A stretch of DNA of 64,000 nucleotides from Hyphomicrobiales bacterium (lineage in GTDB: Bacteria; Pseudomonadota; Alphaproteobacteria; Rhizobiales; Rhizobiaceae). The translations under genes were made by a program, and so were the position numbers. Below, one piece after another: positions 41,861 to 51,477 of this stretch (positions within the stretch are counted from its first letter, which is position 1; each line of letters starts with the position of its first letter). The stretch lies in NCBI GenBank assembly GCA_900468535.1, contig UBTY01000022.1, forward strand, positions 1-64,000. Direction: 5' to 3'. The notes beneath the pieces were generated by a model. That model ran no database searches, was not told the DNA's origin, and worked only from the letters and a program-made list of their open reading frames with translations.

Positions 41861-42277
41861 CTAGCTGTCGGTTACTGGCGCATCTCCTCCCGATCGCGGC
41901 AGTTCCTTCATCTTGACGAGCTGGTCAGCGCAGGTGTCGGCCGCATTTGTGACGGTTCCGTCGATGCCCGCGACCGTCGCCCAGCCGCCTTCGGTGATGA
42001 AATCGTCGCGCTGCCACGAGGATTTCGCCTGCAGGGCCTTCAGGTTTTCCTGTGCATCGCTGGCGCTCACGAAGTTATGGACGCAGATGCTTGCGACCAG
42101 ATCAGCTTTCGCGTCGCGGACGGCAATCTCGGTCATGACGTTGGCCCTGCCTGATGTCGTCCAGCCGCCCCAGGTGAAGCCGAGTACCATCGTCAGGGCG
42201 GAGGCGCCAACGATCGACCAACCCCAAAGTGTCTTGGAAGGCCGATATCCCGACCATCCACTTTCGCCATTTTGCAT
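41861..42277 (-). CDS. Membrane-anchored protein of unknown function
   Basis: 138 residues: a short polar N-terminus (YRPSKTLWGWSIVGASALTM), one membrane span (VLGFTWGGWTTSG region), then a helical periplasmic or cytoplasmic domain (EIAVRDAKADLVASICVHNF, VTNAADTCADQLVKMKELP). Two Cys residues in ASICVHN and DTCADQ might pair. No family named. Operator site 4 is 20 bp upstream. Confidence 0.7.
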   Translation of the reverse strand: MQNGESGWSGYRPSKTLWGWSIVGASALTMVLGFTWGGWTTSGRANVMTEIAVRDAKADLVASICVHNFVSASDAQENLKALQAKSSWQRDDFITEGGWATVAGIDGTVTNAADTCADQLVKMKELPRSGGDAPVTDS

Positions 42278-42297
42278 AGCTGTTCTCCTCTGGTTTA

Positions 42298-42312
42298 TAT
42301 CATAATATGATA
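42298..42312. promoter_or_regulatory. MarR-type operator site 4
   Basis: TATCATAATATGATA, a perfect palindrome around a 3-bp centre, 20 bp upstream of the 138-residue membrane protein gene. Confidence 0.7.
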
Positions 42313-42365
42313 CAAAATCAGGTTAAGAGGTCAAGGACGCTATGATCAAAAAATGGTGACGTCGG

Positions 42366-42806
42366 TCAAGCGAGCTCGGTCACCTGCCGTAGTCGCGAGA
42401 GGGATTCTGCCAATAGCGGCTCGTTCTCGAGCATGCCTTCGACATGGATTTTCGCCAGAGCTTCAAGAATGGTCTCGCCCTTCGCCGTCATGCCGATCAG
42501 CACGCTTCGCTTGTCGTCTTCCGCGGGGATGCGCTCCGCAAGACCTGCCGAACACATGCGGTCAACGAGCTGGACCGCGCCGTGGTGGTGCATCAGCATC
42601 TGTTCTGCGAGATCGCGAACCTTGATCTGTCGGCCGGGCGCCGTCCGGACGACGAGAAGAACCTGATATTGATGAGAGGTCACGCCAGCCTCGGCGAGCG
42701 CCGCCTCACTGAACGACAGGAATCGCCGCATCGCGAGCCGGAATCCTGCGAGGCCATCAAAGACTTCGTCAGCCAGGCCGGAATTCCGGCGTCCCGATCG
42801 AGGCAT
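42366..42806 (-). CDS. MarR-family regulator, candidate master of the operator regulon
   Basis: 146 residues, MarR winged helix. AMRRFLSFSEAALAEAGVTS, HQYQVLLVVRTAPGRQIKVR, DLAEQMLMHHHGAVQLVDRM and AEDDKRSVLIGMTAKGE (DDKRS wing) are clear. It resembles the tandem MarR pair at 21 kb. Operator site 5 lies 18 bp upstream of its ATG, the usual place for autorepression, and nine more copies of that site occur within 20 kb. A direct role at those sites is inference. Ligand unknown. Confidence 0.9.
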   Translation of the reverse strand: MPRSGRRNSGLADEVFDGLAGFRLAMRRFLSFSEAALAEAGVTSHQYQVLLVVRTAPGRQIKVRDLAEQMLMHHHGAVQLVDRMCSAGLAERIPAEDDKRSVLIGMTAKGETILEALAKIHVEGMLENEPLLAESLSRLRQVTELA

Positions 42807-42824
42807 TCATGAGTCCTTCCAAAA

Positions 42825-42839
42825 TGTCATGATGTGATA
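42825..42839. promoter_or_regulatory. MarR-type operator site 5 (marR own promoter)
   Basis: TGTCATGATGTGATA, one mismatch from the palindrome consensus, 18 bp upstream of the marR start codon and followed by ATAAAT. Confidence 0.65.
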
Positions 42840-43009
42840 TAAATAACGAACCACGCTAGGAGAACGGTTCGCGAGTACGGCCGATGCGGGAGACGGTGCA
42901 AATCACCGGCGCCGGCTGATCACTCGCGGACCATATTCTCCCGATGGTGGCAAAAAGACTGTGCCAATTTCGTGACGCAGCGAGAAAATTACATCGTGTT
43001 TTGTAATCG

Positions 43010-43246
43010 CATGCCCGGAATGCATTTAAGATCGATCGTTTCGGTGTACGTCTCGAAGGGGATGACACGTGGACGGTGTTCGCCGTCTCCACCGGCTGGC
43101 CAGCGGATTACAACGGACGGTTTCTCGACGGACTGGAGCAGGGCGTCGCCGATAGCCGTTGCGCGGTCGTAAACGCGTTGGACAAGGACCGCCGCAGGGC
43201 GCGGAGCCGCCGAAGCGATTCCGTCGAGCTCGATTTCAGACCCTAA
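43010..43246 (+). pseudogene. Possible protein fragment lacking a start codon
   Basis: A frame open from 43010 to the stop at 43244-43246 reads FKIDRFGVRLEGDDTWTVFA, then VSTGWPADYNGRFLDGLEQG and VADSRCAVVNALDKDRRR, with protein-like composition. There is no ATG, GTG or TTG near its beginning; an ATG in another phase (43019) would join it after a one-base shift. It may be a decayed gene or an artefact. The antisense frame 42989-43270 is also open and cannot be excluded. Confidence 0.35.
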
Positions 43247-43312
43247 GCGTTCGCGCGATTGCCTTTCCATGCCCTGAAGCTATTTGACCCTGTCTAGAGG
43301 AAGGGGGACACC

Positions 43313-44581
43313 ATGAGCTCGCGCTTGATTTGGTCGATATCGGTTCTGGCGCGGCGGATCTGGTTCAGGGCGACGCTGTTCTCCCTCGCGGCAGTTGCCA
43401 CCGCCCTCTTGGCGATCGTGGTAACACCCTACATTCCGGCGGACCTGTCGACGAAGATTGGCGCCGATTCTGTCGACAACATCCTCGGCATAATCGCCTC
43501 GAGCATGCTTACCGTCACGACATTCTCCCTAAGTACGATGGTCTCGGCCTATTCGGCGGCGACAAACAACGTCACGCCTCGCGCGACCCGGCTCGTCATG
43601 GAGGACAGCACCACACAGAACGTGCTGGCGACCTTCGTCGGCTCGTTCCTGTTCAGCCTTGTCGGCATTATCGCTCTGACGACCGGCGCTTATGGCGAGC
43701 AGGGCCGGCTGGTGCTCTTCATTGTTACGATCGCCGTCATCGTGCTCATCGTGGTGACTCTGTTGAGATGGATCGACCACCTGTCCAGGCTCGGCCGGGT
43801 GACAGAGACGACCCGCCGTGTGGAAGAGGCGACGCTCGACGCCGTCAAGGCCTGGCGGAAATCGCCGAACCTCGGTGGGAGGGCGCTCGAACGAAACAGT
43901 TGTGAGCCACGGACCGACGACACACCGTTTTTCGCAGATGAGATCGGCTATGTGCAGCATGTGGATGCAGAGGCGCTCGCAAAGATCGCCGGCGAGGCCA
44001 AGTGCGACCTGGTCATCGTGGCGATGCCTGGCAAGTTGGCCTCGCCCGCCCGGCCGCTTGGATGGCTTCAAGGAGCCGTGGGCGAGGATGTTCTGGATCG
44101 AGCCGCTGCTTGTTTTTCGATCGGCGACGTCCGCTCCTTCGATCAGGATCCGCGGTTCGGCGCGTCGGTACTGACCGAGATCGCGTCGCGCGCTTTGTCG
44201 CCTGCCGTCAACGATCCGGGGACCGCCATCGACGTCATCTCGCGCGCGATGCGGATCCTCTGCGCGTGGCATGACGCGAACAGCGAGGCTCCTGACGAGA
44301 TCATGTATCCTCAGCTCAATGTTGCGACCCTTTCGGCAGCCGACCTGTTTGACGACCTGTTTACCCCGATCGCCCGCGACGGCGCGGGCCTTGTCGAAGT
44401 CGGACTTCGACTTCAAAAGACCCTCGCAATGCTTTCGAAACTTAGCGTGGAGTTTCACGCAAACGCCGTGCGACATTCGAAAGAGGCACTCGATCGTGCG
44501 ACCGCAGTAATGCAGATCGAGGCCGACATGGAAAGGCTGCAGGCCGCTGCCGCCGCCATCACACCTGACCACAACGCATAG
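43313..44581 (+). CDS. DUF2254 membrane protein
   Basis: 422 residues. Four or more spans in the N-terminal half (FSLAAVATALLAIVVTPYIP, IIASSMLTVTTFSLSTMVSA, VLATFVGSFLFSLVGIIALT, LVLFIVTIAVIVLIVVTLLR), then a soluble domain with CDLVIVAMPGKLA, DQDPRFGASVLTEIASRALS and PAVNDPGTAIDVI, the conserved DUF2254 block. Function unknown; a channel role has been suggested from topology. Good ATG with AGGAAGG upstream. Monocistronic. Confidence 0.88.
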   Translation: MSSRLIWSISVLARRIWFRATLFSLAAVATALLAIVVTPYIPADLSTKIGADSVDNILGIIASSMLTVTTFSLSTMVSAYSAATNNVTPRATRLVMEDSTTQNVLATFVGSFLFSLVGIIALTTGAYGEQGRLVLFIVTIAVIVLIVVTLLRWIDHLSRLGRVTETTRRVEEATLDAVKAWRKSPNLGGRALERNSCEPRTDDTPFFADEIGYVQHVDAEALAKIAGEAKCDLVIVAMPGKLASPARPLGWLQGAVGEDVLDRAAACFSIGDVRSFDQDPRFGASVLTEIASRALSPAVNDPGTAIDVISRAMRILCAWHDANSEAPDEIMYPQLNVATLSAADLFDDLFTPIARDGAGLVEVGLRLQKTLAMLSKLSVEFHANAVRHSKEALDRATAVMQIEADMERLQAAAAAITPDHNA

Positions 44582-44807
44582 TTCCGTGGCAGAGCGAGGA
44601 GATTTCATGGAGTGGAGAGCGAGGAGGGACCACGCACTCTTAATGGTGAGCTTCAATGGTTTCGCGATTAAGCAGTCGAGCCCGACGACCGCGTCCGCGA
44701 GATGCTTGTACTGCCGCGCTCCACTCAACAAAGTCTGCTATCGCCGGCAACGATGATGACGTGCCCCGGATAAGGCCAAGGCGGTTTTGCTATCCACCAG
44801 GTCTAAT

Positions 44808-45068
44808 CTATGCATCTGATTCCTTGTCCATGTCTTCGGCGTCTGTCGAGGTTTCCGAGAGGATCTCGAACCGCACCTCCTTGATGGTTCGTCCAGCCCG
44901 TCGGAGCCCCGCGATCCTGGCTAAGGTGGCATAGGCCTTCGGATCGCCTCGGTTGACCGACGAACACCTGCACCACTCGTCAAGAAGAATGCTAACAGCC
45001 ACAAGCTCACGGGCGTCGAGCTTCGGGGCTTTCGGAGGCCGACGGAACACAGGGCTTACGAACCCCAT
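44808..45068 (-). CDS. Small basic protein of unknown function behind operator site 6
   Basis: 86 residues beginning MGFVSPVFRRPPKAPKLDAR, then ELVAVSILLDEWCRCSSVNR and RIAGLRRAGRTIKEVRFEIL. No family recognised. The frame is open to 45104, but that longer start would put the start codon inside the palindrome at 45099-45113, so the ATG at 45068 is preferred. Terminal region is acidic (TSTDAEDMDKESDA). Confidence 0.6.
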   Translation of the reverse strand: MGFVSPVFRRPPKAPKLDARELVAVSILLDEWCRCSSVNRGDPKAYATLARIAGLRRAGRTIKEVRFEILSETSTDAEDMDKESDA

Positions 45069-45098
45069 GAGCTTCAGGCTTATCGCGCTAGCTGAGAA

Positions 45099-45113
45099 TA
45101 TCATGCCGTGATA
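45099..45113. promoter_or_regulatory. MarR-type operator site 6
   Basis: TATCATGCCGTGATA within the longer palindrome ATATCATGCCGTGATAT; 30 bp upstream of the 86-residue protein gene. Identical core to sites 8 and 9 apart from the last base of site 8. Confidence 0.72.
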
Positions 45114-45212
45114 TTAATTCATTTTTTGACCTGAGGAAAATGACAATATTGCGAGCGATCCGCGGTGCGTGGGCAAGCGGGGCTGGGCGTCAGTCAAGGA
45201 CACTTTGGAATG

Positions 45213-45608
45213 TCAATCTCCGCCAGGCAGATCGAACGCCACCCATCGCATTCGACTTTCCTCGTAGACGCTTTGCGTCGGAACCAAGGAAGAGGGCTTT
45301 TCAAAGCATCCCAATGCGACCGCGATGAGATCCTCGCGGAACTCCGGCATCCAGAAGACCGTCGATCCACATACCGGGCAGAACCGGAAATCGATCGATC
45401 TCCCGCTGTTACCTAACCGCGTGTAACTATTCGAGGCTCCGGAAGCTGCTACTTTTTCCCGATCGAAGAAGACCGCCACCCCGAATGCGCTGCCCGTGCG
45501 CCGCTGGCATGCCCGGCAGTGGCAGGCGGAAATCTTGACGGGGTCTCCCTCGGCCGTGATCGAAAGCTGACCGCAGGAACAAGAGGCTTCTCTTCTCACT
45601 GTCTCCAT
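45213..45608 (-). CDS. GFA/CENP-V family zinc protein
   Basis: 131 residues of the glutathione-dependent formaldehyde-activating (GFA) family. Zinc-binding Cys are in EASCSCGQL, SACHCRACQRRTG and RFCPVCGSTVFW. Family members include GSH-dependent carbon-sulfur lyases and S-hydroxymethylglutathione synthase-like proteins; substrate here unknown. The ATG at 45608 (METVRREASCSCG) has AAGGAGG 8 bp upstream and is preferred to 45665. Confidence 0.88.
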   Translation of the reverse strand: METVRREASCSCGQLSITAEGDPVKISACHCRACQRRTGSAFGVAVFFDREKVAASGASNSYTRLGNSGRSIDFRFCPVCGSTVFWMPEFREDLIAVALGCFEKPSSLVPTQSVYEESRMRWVAFDLPGGD

Positions 45609-45827
45609 AGTGCGCGCCTCCTTATGGCCTGCGTCGCTCCCGAAGGCTTTGCGAGCGCTACTCAAGTCCGCCGCCGTTATTGCTTATCGATTGGATTCAT
45701 GACGATACACAAATACTTCGAGCCGTCCTCATCTATCGGAGTCGAAGTACGTCTGTGATAGTTTGCAGGTAACGATCATGTCCCGCGGTTAGAATATCGG
45801 TCGGTGAGACTGTCGCACATGATCGCT

Positions 45828-47183
45828 TCACGTTCGAGCGGATTTTGGTTCCTTTTCCGCCGCTCGCCGCGCCCGGATGGCTGCGGCGATGAAGACGCGC
45901 GACAGGCCGTGATAGAGCGGCTCGCGCGACAGGATGCGCGACGTCACATAGCCGATCATCGAGACGGCCATGATCGGGATGACGGCCTGATGGTCTCCGG
46001 TCATTTCGAGAATGATGACGAAGGCCGTCATCGGCGCCTGCACGACGCCGGAGAAATATCCAGCCATGCCGAGGATGGCGGCGAGCGCGACACTGGTGCC
46101 GAGCAGTGAGCCGACCGTGCTGCCGAAACCGGCGCCGACGGCAAGCGACGGTGCAAAGATGCCGCCCGGAATGCCTGAAATCATCGACAGGAAGCTGGCG
46201 GCCAGTTTCTCGACGAAGAACAGCAGCGGCAGCGCATGGCCCTCGACCGCGCCGCGGGCCTGCTCGTAGCCGGTTCCGAAGGTGGTGCCGCCGGAGAGGA
46301 TGCCGATCACCGCGATCGCGAGACCGCAGATACCGGCGAGCGCCAGCATGCGCTTCAGCGGCTGGGGTTGCGCCCAGCGGCGGATCTTCTGGCCGAAATG
46401 CAGGGCAAAGCCGCTGAAGGCAGCGCCGAGCGCCCCGCCGCCGATGCCGCAGACGAGCACAAGGCCCCAGTCGCGCAATTGCGTCGGCGCCACGGCGGCT
46501 TCGCCGAAATAGTTGTAGCTGCCCGCAAGCCCCAGCGCCGCAAGGCCGGAGAGGATGACGGCCGTGAGCACCAGCCCGTTGGCCCGCGACTCATAGGTGC
46601 GGCTCATCTCCTCGATGGCAAAGACGATACCGGCGAGCGGAGTGTTAAAGGCAGCCGCGATACCTGCCGCCGATCCCGCCAGGATCAATCCTCGCGCCTG
46701 CGCCATGCCGCCGAACCGGGCGACCGCCAGCATGATCGACGCGCCGACCTGCACCGTCGGTCCTTCGCGGCCGATCGAGGCGCCAGAAAGTAAGCCCAGC
46801 ACAGTCAACACGATCTTGCCGAATGCGATTTTCAGCGACAGGAGCCGCGTCCGGTCTTCTGTTTCGTGCAGGTGCCGCGCGGCGATTGCCTGGGGAATAC
46901 CACTGCCTCCCGAATTCGGAAACAACGTCGCCGCTATATAGAACGACAAGATGAACCCCACGGGTGTCAACACCAATGGGAGCAGGAAGGCCCATTCACC
47001 TGTCGAAGTTAGGGATCCGAATGCGTTCTGCGCCAGATCCGCGAGCTTGGCGAAACCGACGCTGATCACGCCGATCGCCAGCGCCCCGCACCAGAAAACA
47101 AGTCGTGGCTTCCAAAGCGAGAACGAGCCCCAGATCACGCGGGAACGGCGAAGGAGCTTGGAATAGCGGTAACGGCTTGGCAT
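45828..47183 (-). CDS. ClC-family chloride channel/antiporter without CBS domains
   Basis: 451 residues. ClC signatures: NSGGSGIPQAIAARHL, GASIGREGPTVQVGASIMLA (gating Glu) and SGIPGGIFAPSLAVGAGFGS. No CBS domains follow, unlike the ClC at 22 kb, so two different ClC types are present. In bacteria these exchange Cl- for H+ and help in extreme acid, or export fluoride. Divergent from the DUF4396 gene; operator site 7 lies 165 bp upstream. Confidence 0.92.
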   Translation of the reverse strand: MPSRYRYSKLLRRSRVIWGSFSLWKPRLVFWCGALAIGVISVGFAKLADLAQNAFGSLTSTGEWAFLLPLVLTPVGFILSFYIAATLFPNSGGSGIPQAIAARHLHETEDRTRLLSLKIAFGKIVLTVLGLLSGASIGREGPTVQVGASIMLAVARFGGMAQARGLILAGSAAGIAAAFNTPLAGIVFAIEEMSRTYESRANGLVLTAVILSGLAALGLAGSYNYFGEAAVAPTQLRDWGLVLVCGIGGGALGAAFSGFALHFGQKIRRWAQPQPLKRMLALAGICGLAIAVIGILSGGTTFGTGYEQARGAVEGHALPLLFFVEKLAASFLSMISGIPGGIFAPSLAVGAGFGSTVGSLLGTSVALAAILGMAGYFSGVVQAPMTAFVIILEMTGDHQAVIPIMAVSMIGYVTSRILSREPLYHGLSRVFIAAAIRARRAAEKEPKSART

Positions 47184-47347
47184 GGCGGACTCGGTACGTA
47201 ACGCAGGTTATGAAGTCTTCTAACCCAATAGCCGCCCGAAGATCACCCCCAACAAGAGGAAAGGCGCAGGTCGAGGGTAGATTGCCGTCCCGAGCCTCGG
47301 TGAACGCTATGCAACACGCTTTCGATGCAAGGGAACTTTGCGATTTA

Positions 47348-47362
47348 TATCACGTTATGATG
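47348..47362. promoter_or_regulatory. MarR-type operator site 7
   Basis: TATCACGTTATGATG, centre of a 25-bp imperfect palindrome (47343-47367) with ATTTA/TAAAT outer arms, between the leftward clc and the rightward DUF4396 gene (94 bp). Confidence 0.65.
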
Positions 47363-47456
47363 TAAATCATGCCTGCTTCGTCGACGCTTCTCGTGCCGAA
47401 GCCTGTCGCATGGATGATCGTAATCACCAAAAGCACTCACATGACGGAAGTGAGAA

Positions 47457-48191
47457 GTGTTTCCGGATTGGTTTCATACCCTCGCGATCATTTGTCTCTG
47501 CCTCGGCGGGGTCTCGGTGGTCATCGTTATCTTGGACATCTTGCGGCATCCTCAGCACATGGCAGTCATGAATGTCGTCTGGCCCGTGACGGCCGCATTC
47601 GGAACGATCCCCCTGCTGATGCTTTATTACCGCTATGGCCGCCTCGCCAGCCAGGAGGCGCATCATCAGGCCAAGTCGCATGACGAGAAGATGCCAAGCA
47701 TGACGGACACGCCCTTTCCGGTCATGGTCGCCAAAGGGGCTCTCCACTGCGGAAGCGGCTGCATGATCGGGGACGTGCTGGCCGAATGGCTGGCATTTGT
47801 TTTTCCCGTAATAGCCGTGGCTTTCGGATGGGAGATCTTGTTCTCGGAAAAGATGTTCGCGGTCTGGATCCTCGACTTCATCTTCGCCTTTGGGCTTGGG
47901 ATCATTTTTCAGTACTTCGCCATCGTCCCCATGCGTGGCCTGTCGCCGAAGGAAGGGCTGAAAGCGGCGGTGAAGGCGGATACGTTCTCCCTGCTTTCCT
48001 GGCAGGTCGGCATGTATGGAGCCATGGCCCTGCTGCAGCTCTGGATCTTCCCCGCCGCCTTCGGCGTCAAGGCAGAGGTCAACAGCTGGGAGTTCTGGTT
48101 CGCCATGCAGATCGCGATGATCTGCGGCTTTGTCACAAGCTACCCGGTGAATTGGTACCTGGTGTCCGCCGGCATCAAGGAGAAAATGTAA
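47457..48191 (+). CDS. DUF4396 integral membrane protein
   Basis: 244 residues with about six spans. HPQHMAVMNVVWPVTAAFG, VAKGALHCGSGCMIGDVLAE, GIIFQYFAIVPMRGLS and the C-terminal FVTSYPVNWYLVSAGIKEKM are typical of DUF4396 proteins. Function unknown; the CGSGC motif suggests metal or redox binding. GTG start at 47457. Directly followed (1 bp) by the CDF gene, so co-transcribed. Confidence 0.88.
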   Translation: MFPDWFHTLAIICLCLGGVSVVIVILDILRHPQHMAVMNVVWPVTAAFGTIPLLMLYYRYGRLASQEAHHQAKSHDEKMPSMTDTPFPVMVAKGALHCGSGCMIGDVLAEWLAFVFPVIAVAFGWEILFSEKMFAVWILDFIFAFGLGIIFQYFAIVPMRGLSPKEGLKAAVKADTFSLLSWQVGMYGAMALLQLWIFPAAFGVKAEVNSWEFWFAMQIAMICGFVTSYPVNWYLVSAGIKEKM

Positions 48192-48192
48192 C

Positions 48193-49122
48193 GTGGCGCA
48201 TCACCATCCCCATCAACACGGCGGTGAAAGCCACGGATACCAACAAGACTTTGGCCGCGCCTTTGCTATCGGCATTGCGCTGAACCTGGTTTACGTCATG
48301 CTTGAAGCGGCCTTCGGCCTCTATTCCGATTCTCTCGCCCTGCTGGCCGATGCAGGCCACAATCTCTCCGATGTGCTTGGTCTGGTTCTGGCTTGGGGCG
48401 CCGTCTGGCTGGGTCAAAGGCCGCCACAGGGCCGGCAGACCTACGGATTCAGGCGCAGCTCCATCCTGGCATCGCTCGGCAACGCCATCCTCCTGCTCCT
48501 GGCGGTAGGCGCCATCACCTATGAGGCGATCCGCAGACTTCTCGAGCCGGAGCAGGTCGCTTCCTCGACTGTGATCTGGGTTGCGGTGGTCGGTCTGTTC
48601 GTCAATGGCTTCACGGCGTACCTCTTCTCCTCGGGCAGCAAGCAGGACCTCAATATCAGAGGCGCCTTTCTGCACATGGCCGCCGATACAGGCGTAACGG
48701 TCGGCGTGATTTTTGCCGCCTTGCTTATCAGCTGGACCGGGTGGCTCTGGCTTGATCCGGCCATCAGCCTCCTGATCGCCGCCGTCATTCTCGTGGGAAC
48801 CTGGTCCCTCTTGCGCGGCTCTACCATGCTCGCAATGGACGCCGTGCCGCGGGATCTGGACCTTGCAAGCATCCGAACGCAGCTATGCGACGCGGACGGG
48901 ATCGTCGTCGAGGTTCATGATCTCCATGTATGGGCGCTGAGCACGACCGAAACGGCGCTCAGCGCCCATCTCGTATGCTCCGATATGGATAAGGGACAGA
49001 GCCTTCTGCGAAAGCTGCCGAGCCAGCTGGAGCAGGTCTTCGGTATCCGCCATGCCACCCTTCAACTCGAAACGCCTGCCACGGCAGACATATGTCCGCT
49101 GCGATCTTCTGGGACCGTTTGA
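48193..49122 (+). CDS. Cation diffusion facilitator (CzcD/ZitB type)
   Basis: 309-residue CDF metal/proton antiporter. His-rich N-terminus (AHHHPHQHGGESHGYQQ), metal-site motifs SLALLADAGHNLSDVLGL and AFLHMAADTGVTVG, and a C-terminal cytoplasmic domain (VVEVHDLHVWALSTTETALS). Exports Zn2+, Co2+ or similar from the cytoplasm. GTG start 1 bp after the DUF4396 stop, so one operon behind operator site 7. Confidence 0.92.
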   Translation: MAHHHPHQHGGESHGYQQDFGRAFAIGIALNLVYVMLEAAFGLYSDSLALLADAGHNLSDVLGLVLAWGAVWLGQRPPQGRQTYGFRRSSILASLGNAILLLLAVGAITYEAIRRLLEPEQVASSTVIWVAVVGLFVNGFTAYLFSSGSKQDLNIRGAFLHMAADTGVTVGVIFAALLISWTGWLWLDPAISLLIAAVILVGTWSLLRGSTMLAMDAVPRDLDLASIRTQLCDADGIVVEVHDLHVWALSTTETALSAHLVCSDMDKGQSLLRKLPSQLEQVFGIRHATLQLETPATADICPLRSSGTV

Positions 49123-49197
49123 TGACAGCAGAAAGCCCGTAACGCAGCAGAGTATGTCTTTTGAGCGTGTATCGCATCACTAAGGGAGCCTGATCTC

Positions 49198-51468
49198 ATG
49201 TCTAAAGAGGATACCGTTGATTATGATGGACCGGCCGGTGGCTGGGGCTCCCTGCGGGGCGTCGCCTCCGTTTTCGGAAGGGAATGGGCAACGCCGGCGG
49301 CTCTGGAAACGCTGCGGCGCCAGAACAAGCCCGGCGGCTTCATGTGCGTTTCCTGCGCCTGGACCAAGCCCGCCGATTATCATCCTTTCGAATTCTGCGA
49401 AAACGGTGCCAAGGCGACGCTCTGGGAACTGACCAGCCTTCGTTGCACACCGGACTTCTTTGCCAAGCATACCGTGACGGAATTGCGCGGATGGAAGGAC
49501 TACGATCTGGAGCAGCAGGGACGGCTGACCCATCCCATGCGCTATGACCGTGCGAGCGACCATTATGTGCCCTGTTCCTGGGAGGAAGCCTTCACCGCCA
49601 TTGGCGCAGAGTTGAAGCAACTCGATCCCAAGTCGGTGATCTTCTACAGCTCCGGGCGTGCGAGCCTTGAAACTTCCTACTGCTATGCGCTGTTTGCCCG
49701 GCTCTACGGCCACAACAACCTGCCCGACAGTTCCAACATGTGTCACGAGACGACCTCCGTTGGTCTCAAGAAGGTGATCGGCGCCTCGGTCGGCACCTGC
49801 GTCTACGATGACTTCTCGACTTGCGACGCCATTTTCTTTTTCGGGCAGAACACCGGCTCCAACAGCCCGCGCTTTCTTCATCCGCTCCAGGAAGCCGCAA
49901 AGCGCGGCTGCAAGATCATCACCTTCAATCCCGTTCGGGAAAGAGGACTGGAGTTCTTCACCAACCCCCAGAGCCCGGTGGAGATGCTGACCGGCAAGGA
50001 GACCCAGATCTCCAGCCAGTATCACCAGGTCAAGGCTGGGGGAGACATCGCCGCGCTGATGGGCATGTGCAAGCACGTGCTTGCCAAGGACGACGAGGCC
50101 AAGGCGCAGGGTCGAAGTGTGCTCGACCGCGATTTCATTGATAGCCATACGAGCGGCTTCGAGGAGTTCGAACAGCGGGTCCGCTCGACCGAATGGGATG
50201 CTATCGAAAGGGAGTCGGGGCTTGAGCGCTCAGCGCTTGAAGCGGCCGGTCAGATCTATGTCGAGGCCGACAGAGTGATTGGGGTCTACGGCATGGGGTT
50301 GACCCAGCAGGTCCATGGCTCCGACAATATTGCCATGCTGGTCAACCTCCTGCTGATGAAGGGCAATATCGGCCGCGACGGCACCGGAATCTCACCCGTG
50401 CGCGGCCATTCCAACGTCCAGGGCCAGCGGACGGTCGGGATTTCCGAGAAACCGGAACTGGTGCCGCTGGACAAGCTCGCAGCCCTGTTCGGTTTCGAGC
50501 CACCCCGCGACAAGGGCATGAATACTGTGGAAGCCTGCGAAGGCATGCTCTCCGGCAAGGTGAAGGCCTTTGTCGGGCTCGGCGGCAATTTCGTGCGCGC
50601 CATCCCCGAGCGGGATGCCATGGAGAACGCCTGGCAGACCATGCGCCTGACAGTGCAGATCGCCACCAAGCTCAACCGCAGCCATCTGATCAATGGCGAG
50701 GTCGCCTATCTCCTGCCCTGTCTCGGCCGAACGGAGGAAGACAAGCAGGCAGGCGGCCCGCAGACGGTCACCATGGAAGACAGCTTGAGCTGCATCCAGG
50801 GATCGATCGGCAGGCGCAAGCCGGCAAGCGAGCATCTCCTGTCGGAACTGGCGATCGTCGCCGGCATGGCCAAGGCGACCTTGGCTCCCAATCCCAAAGT
50901 GGACTGGGATGGTTGGATCGGCGACTATGGCAAGGTCCGGGACCTGATCGAGAAAACCTATCCGGAGGAGTTTCATGATTTCAACGATCGTATGTTCACC
51001 CCCGGCGGTTTCTACAGGGGCAACAGCGCTCGCGAGCGGATCTGGAAGACCGAGAGCGGCAAGGCACAGTTCAGCGCGCCGGAAATGCTCTCGGCCACAG
51101 GCTTCAAAGATGAGCCCGGGCGTTACCGTTTGATGACCCTGCGCAGCAATGACCAGTTCAACACGACGATCTACGGCTACAGCGATCGCCTGCGCGGGAT
51201 CGAGGGCACCCGCGACGTGCTTCTGATAAATCCGAAGGAGATGCAAAAGGCGGGTCTTCAGGAGGGACAGGTCGTATCGCTTGTCAGCGATGCAGGAGAT
51301 GGCGTCGAGCGTCGTGTCGGCGGTCTGAAGGTTCTCCCCTTCGCCCTCCCGGATGGCTGTCTCGGCGGCTACTATCCCGAGCTCAACCCGCTGATCCCGC
51401 TGTCGCACCATGACAAGCTGTCAAAGACGCCGGCCGCCAAAAGTGTCCCCGTCCGTATTGAGACTTGA
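49198..51468 (+). CDS. YdeP/FdhF-like molybdopterin oxidoreductase
   Basis: 756-residue bis-MGD family protein. N-terminal Cys set in GGFMCVSCAWTKP and EFCENGAKATLW; molybdopterin regions in SNMCHETTSVGLKKVIGASV, FFFGQNTGSNSPRFL and GISPVRGHSNVQGQRTVGIS. YdeP is connected with acid resistance in enteric bacteria, but its reaction is not known. The ATG at 49198 follows AAGGGAG at about 10 bp. It stands between the metal/proton transport genes and the PQQ dehydrogenase, fitting a proton or redox stress role. Confidence 0.9.
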   Translation: MSKEDTVDYDGPAGGWGSLRGVASVFGREWATPAALETLRRQNKPGGFMCVSCAWTKPADYHPFEFCENGAKATLWELTSLRCTPDFFAKHTVTELRGWKDYDLEQQGRLTHPMRYDRASDHYVPCSWEEAFTAIGAELKQLDPKSVIFYSSGRASLETSYCYALFARLYGHNNLPDSSNMCHETTSVGLKKVIGASVGTCVYDDFSTCDAIFFFGQNTGSNSPRFLHPLQEAAKRGCKIITFNPVRERGLEFFTNPQSPVEMLTGKETQISSQYHQVKAGGDIAALMGMCKHVLAKDDEAKAQGRSVLDRDFIDSHTSGFEEFEQRVRSTEWDAIERESGLERSALEAAGQIYVEADRVIGVYGMGLTQQVHGSDNIAMLVNLLLMKGNIGRDGTGISPVRGHSNVQGQRTVGISEKPELVPLDKLAALFGFEPPRDKGMNTVEACEGMLSGKVKAFVGLGGNFVRAIPERDAMENAWQTMRLTVQIATKLNRSHLINGEVAYLLPCLGRTEEDKQAGGPQTVTMEDSLSCIQGSIGRRKPASEHLLSELAIVAGMAKATLAPNPKVDWDGWIGDYGKVRDLIEKTYPEEFHDFNDRMFTPGGFYRGNSARERIWKTESGKAQFSAPEMLSATGFKDEPGRYRLMTLRSNDQFNTTIYGYSDRLRGIEGTRDVLLINPKEMQKAGLQEGQVVSLVSDAGDGVERRVGGLKVLPFALPDGCLGGYYPELNPLIPLSHHDKLSKTPAAKSVPVRIET

Positions 51469-51477
51469 GCGGGGCAG

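Noticed and set aside
42989..43270. 93-residue leftward frame
   Set aside because: It is antisense to a frame with better protein composition, lacks a clear ribosome-binding site and shows no known motif.
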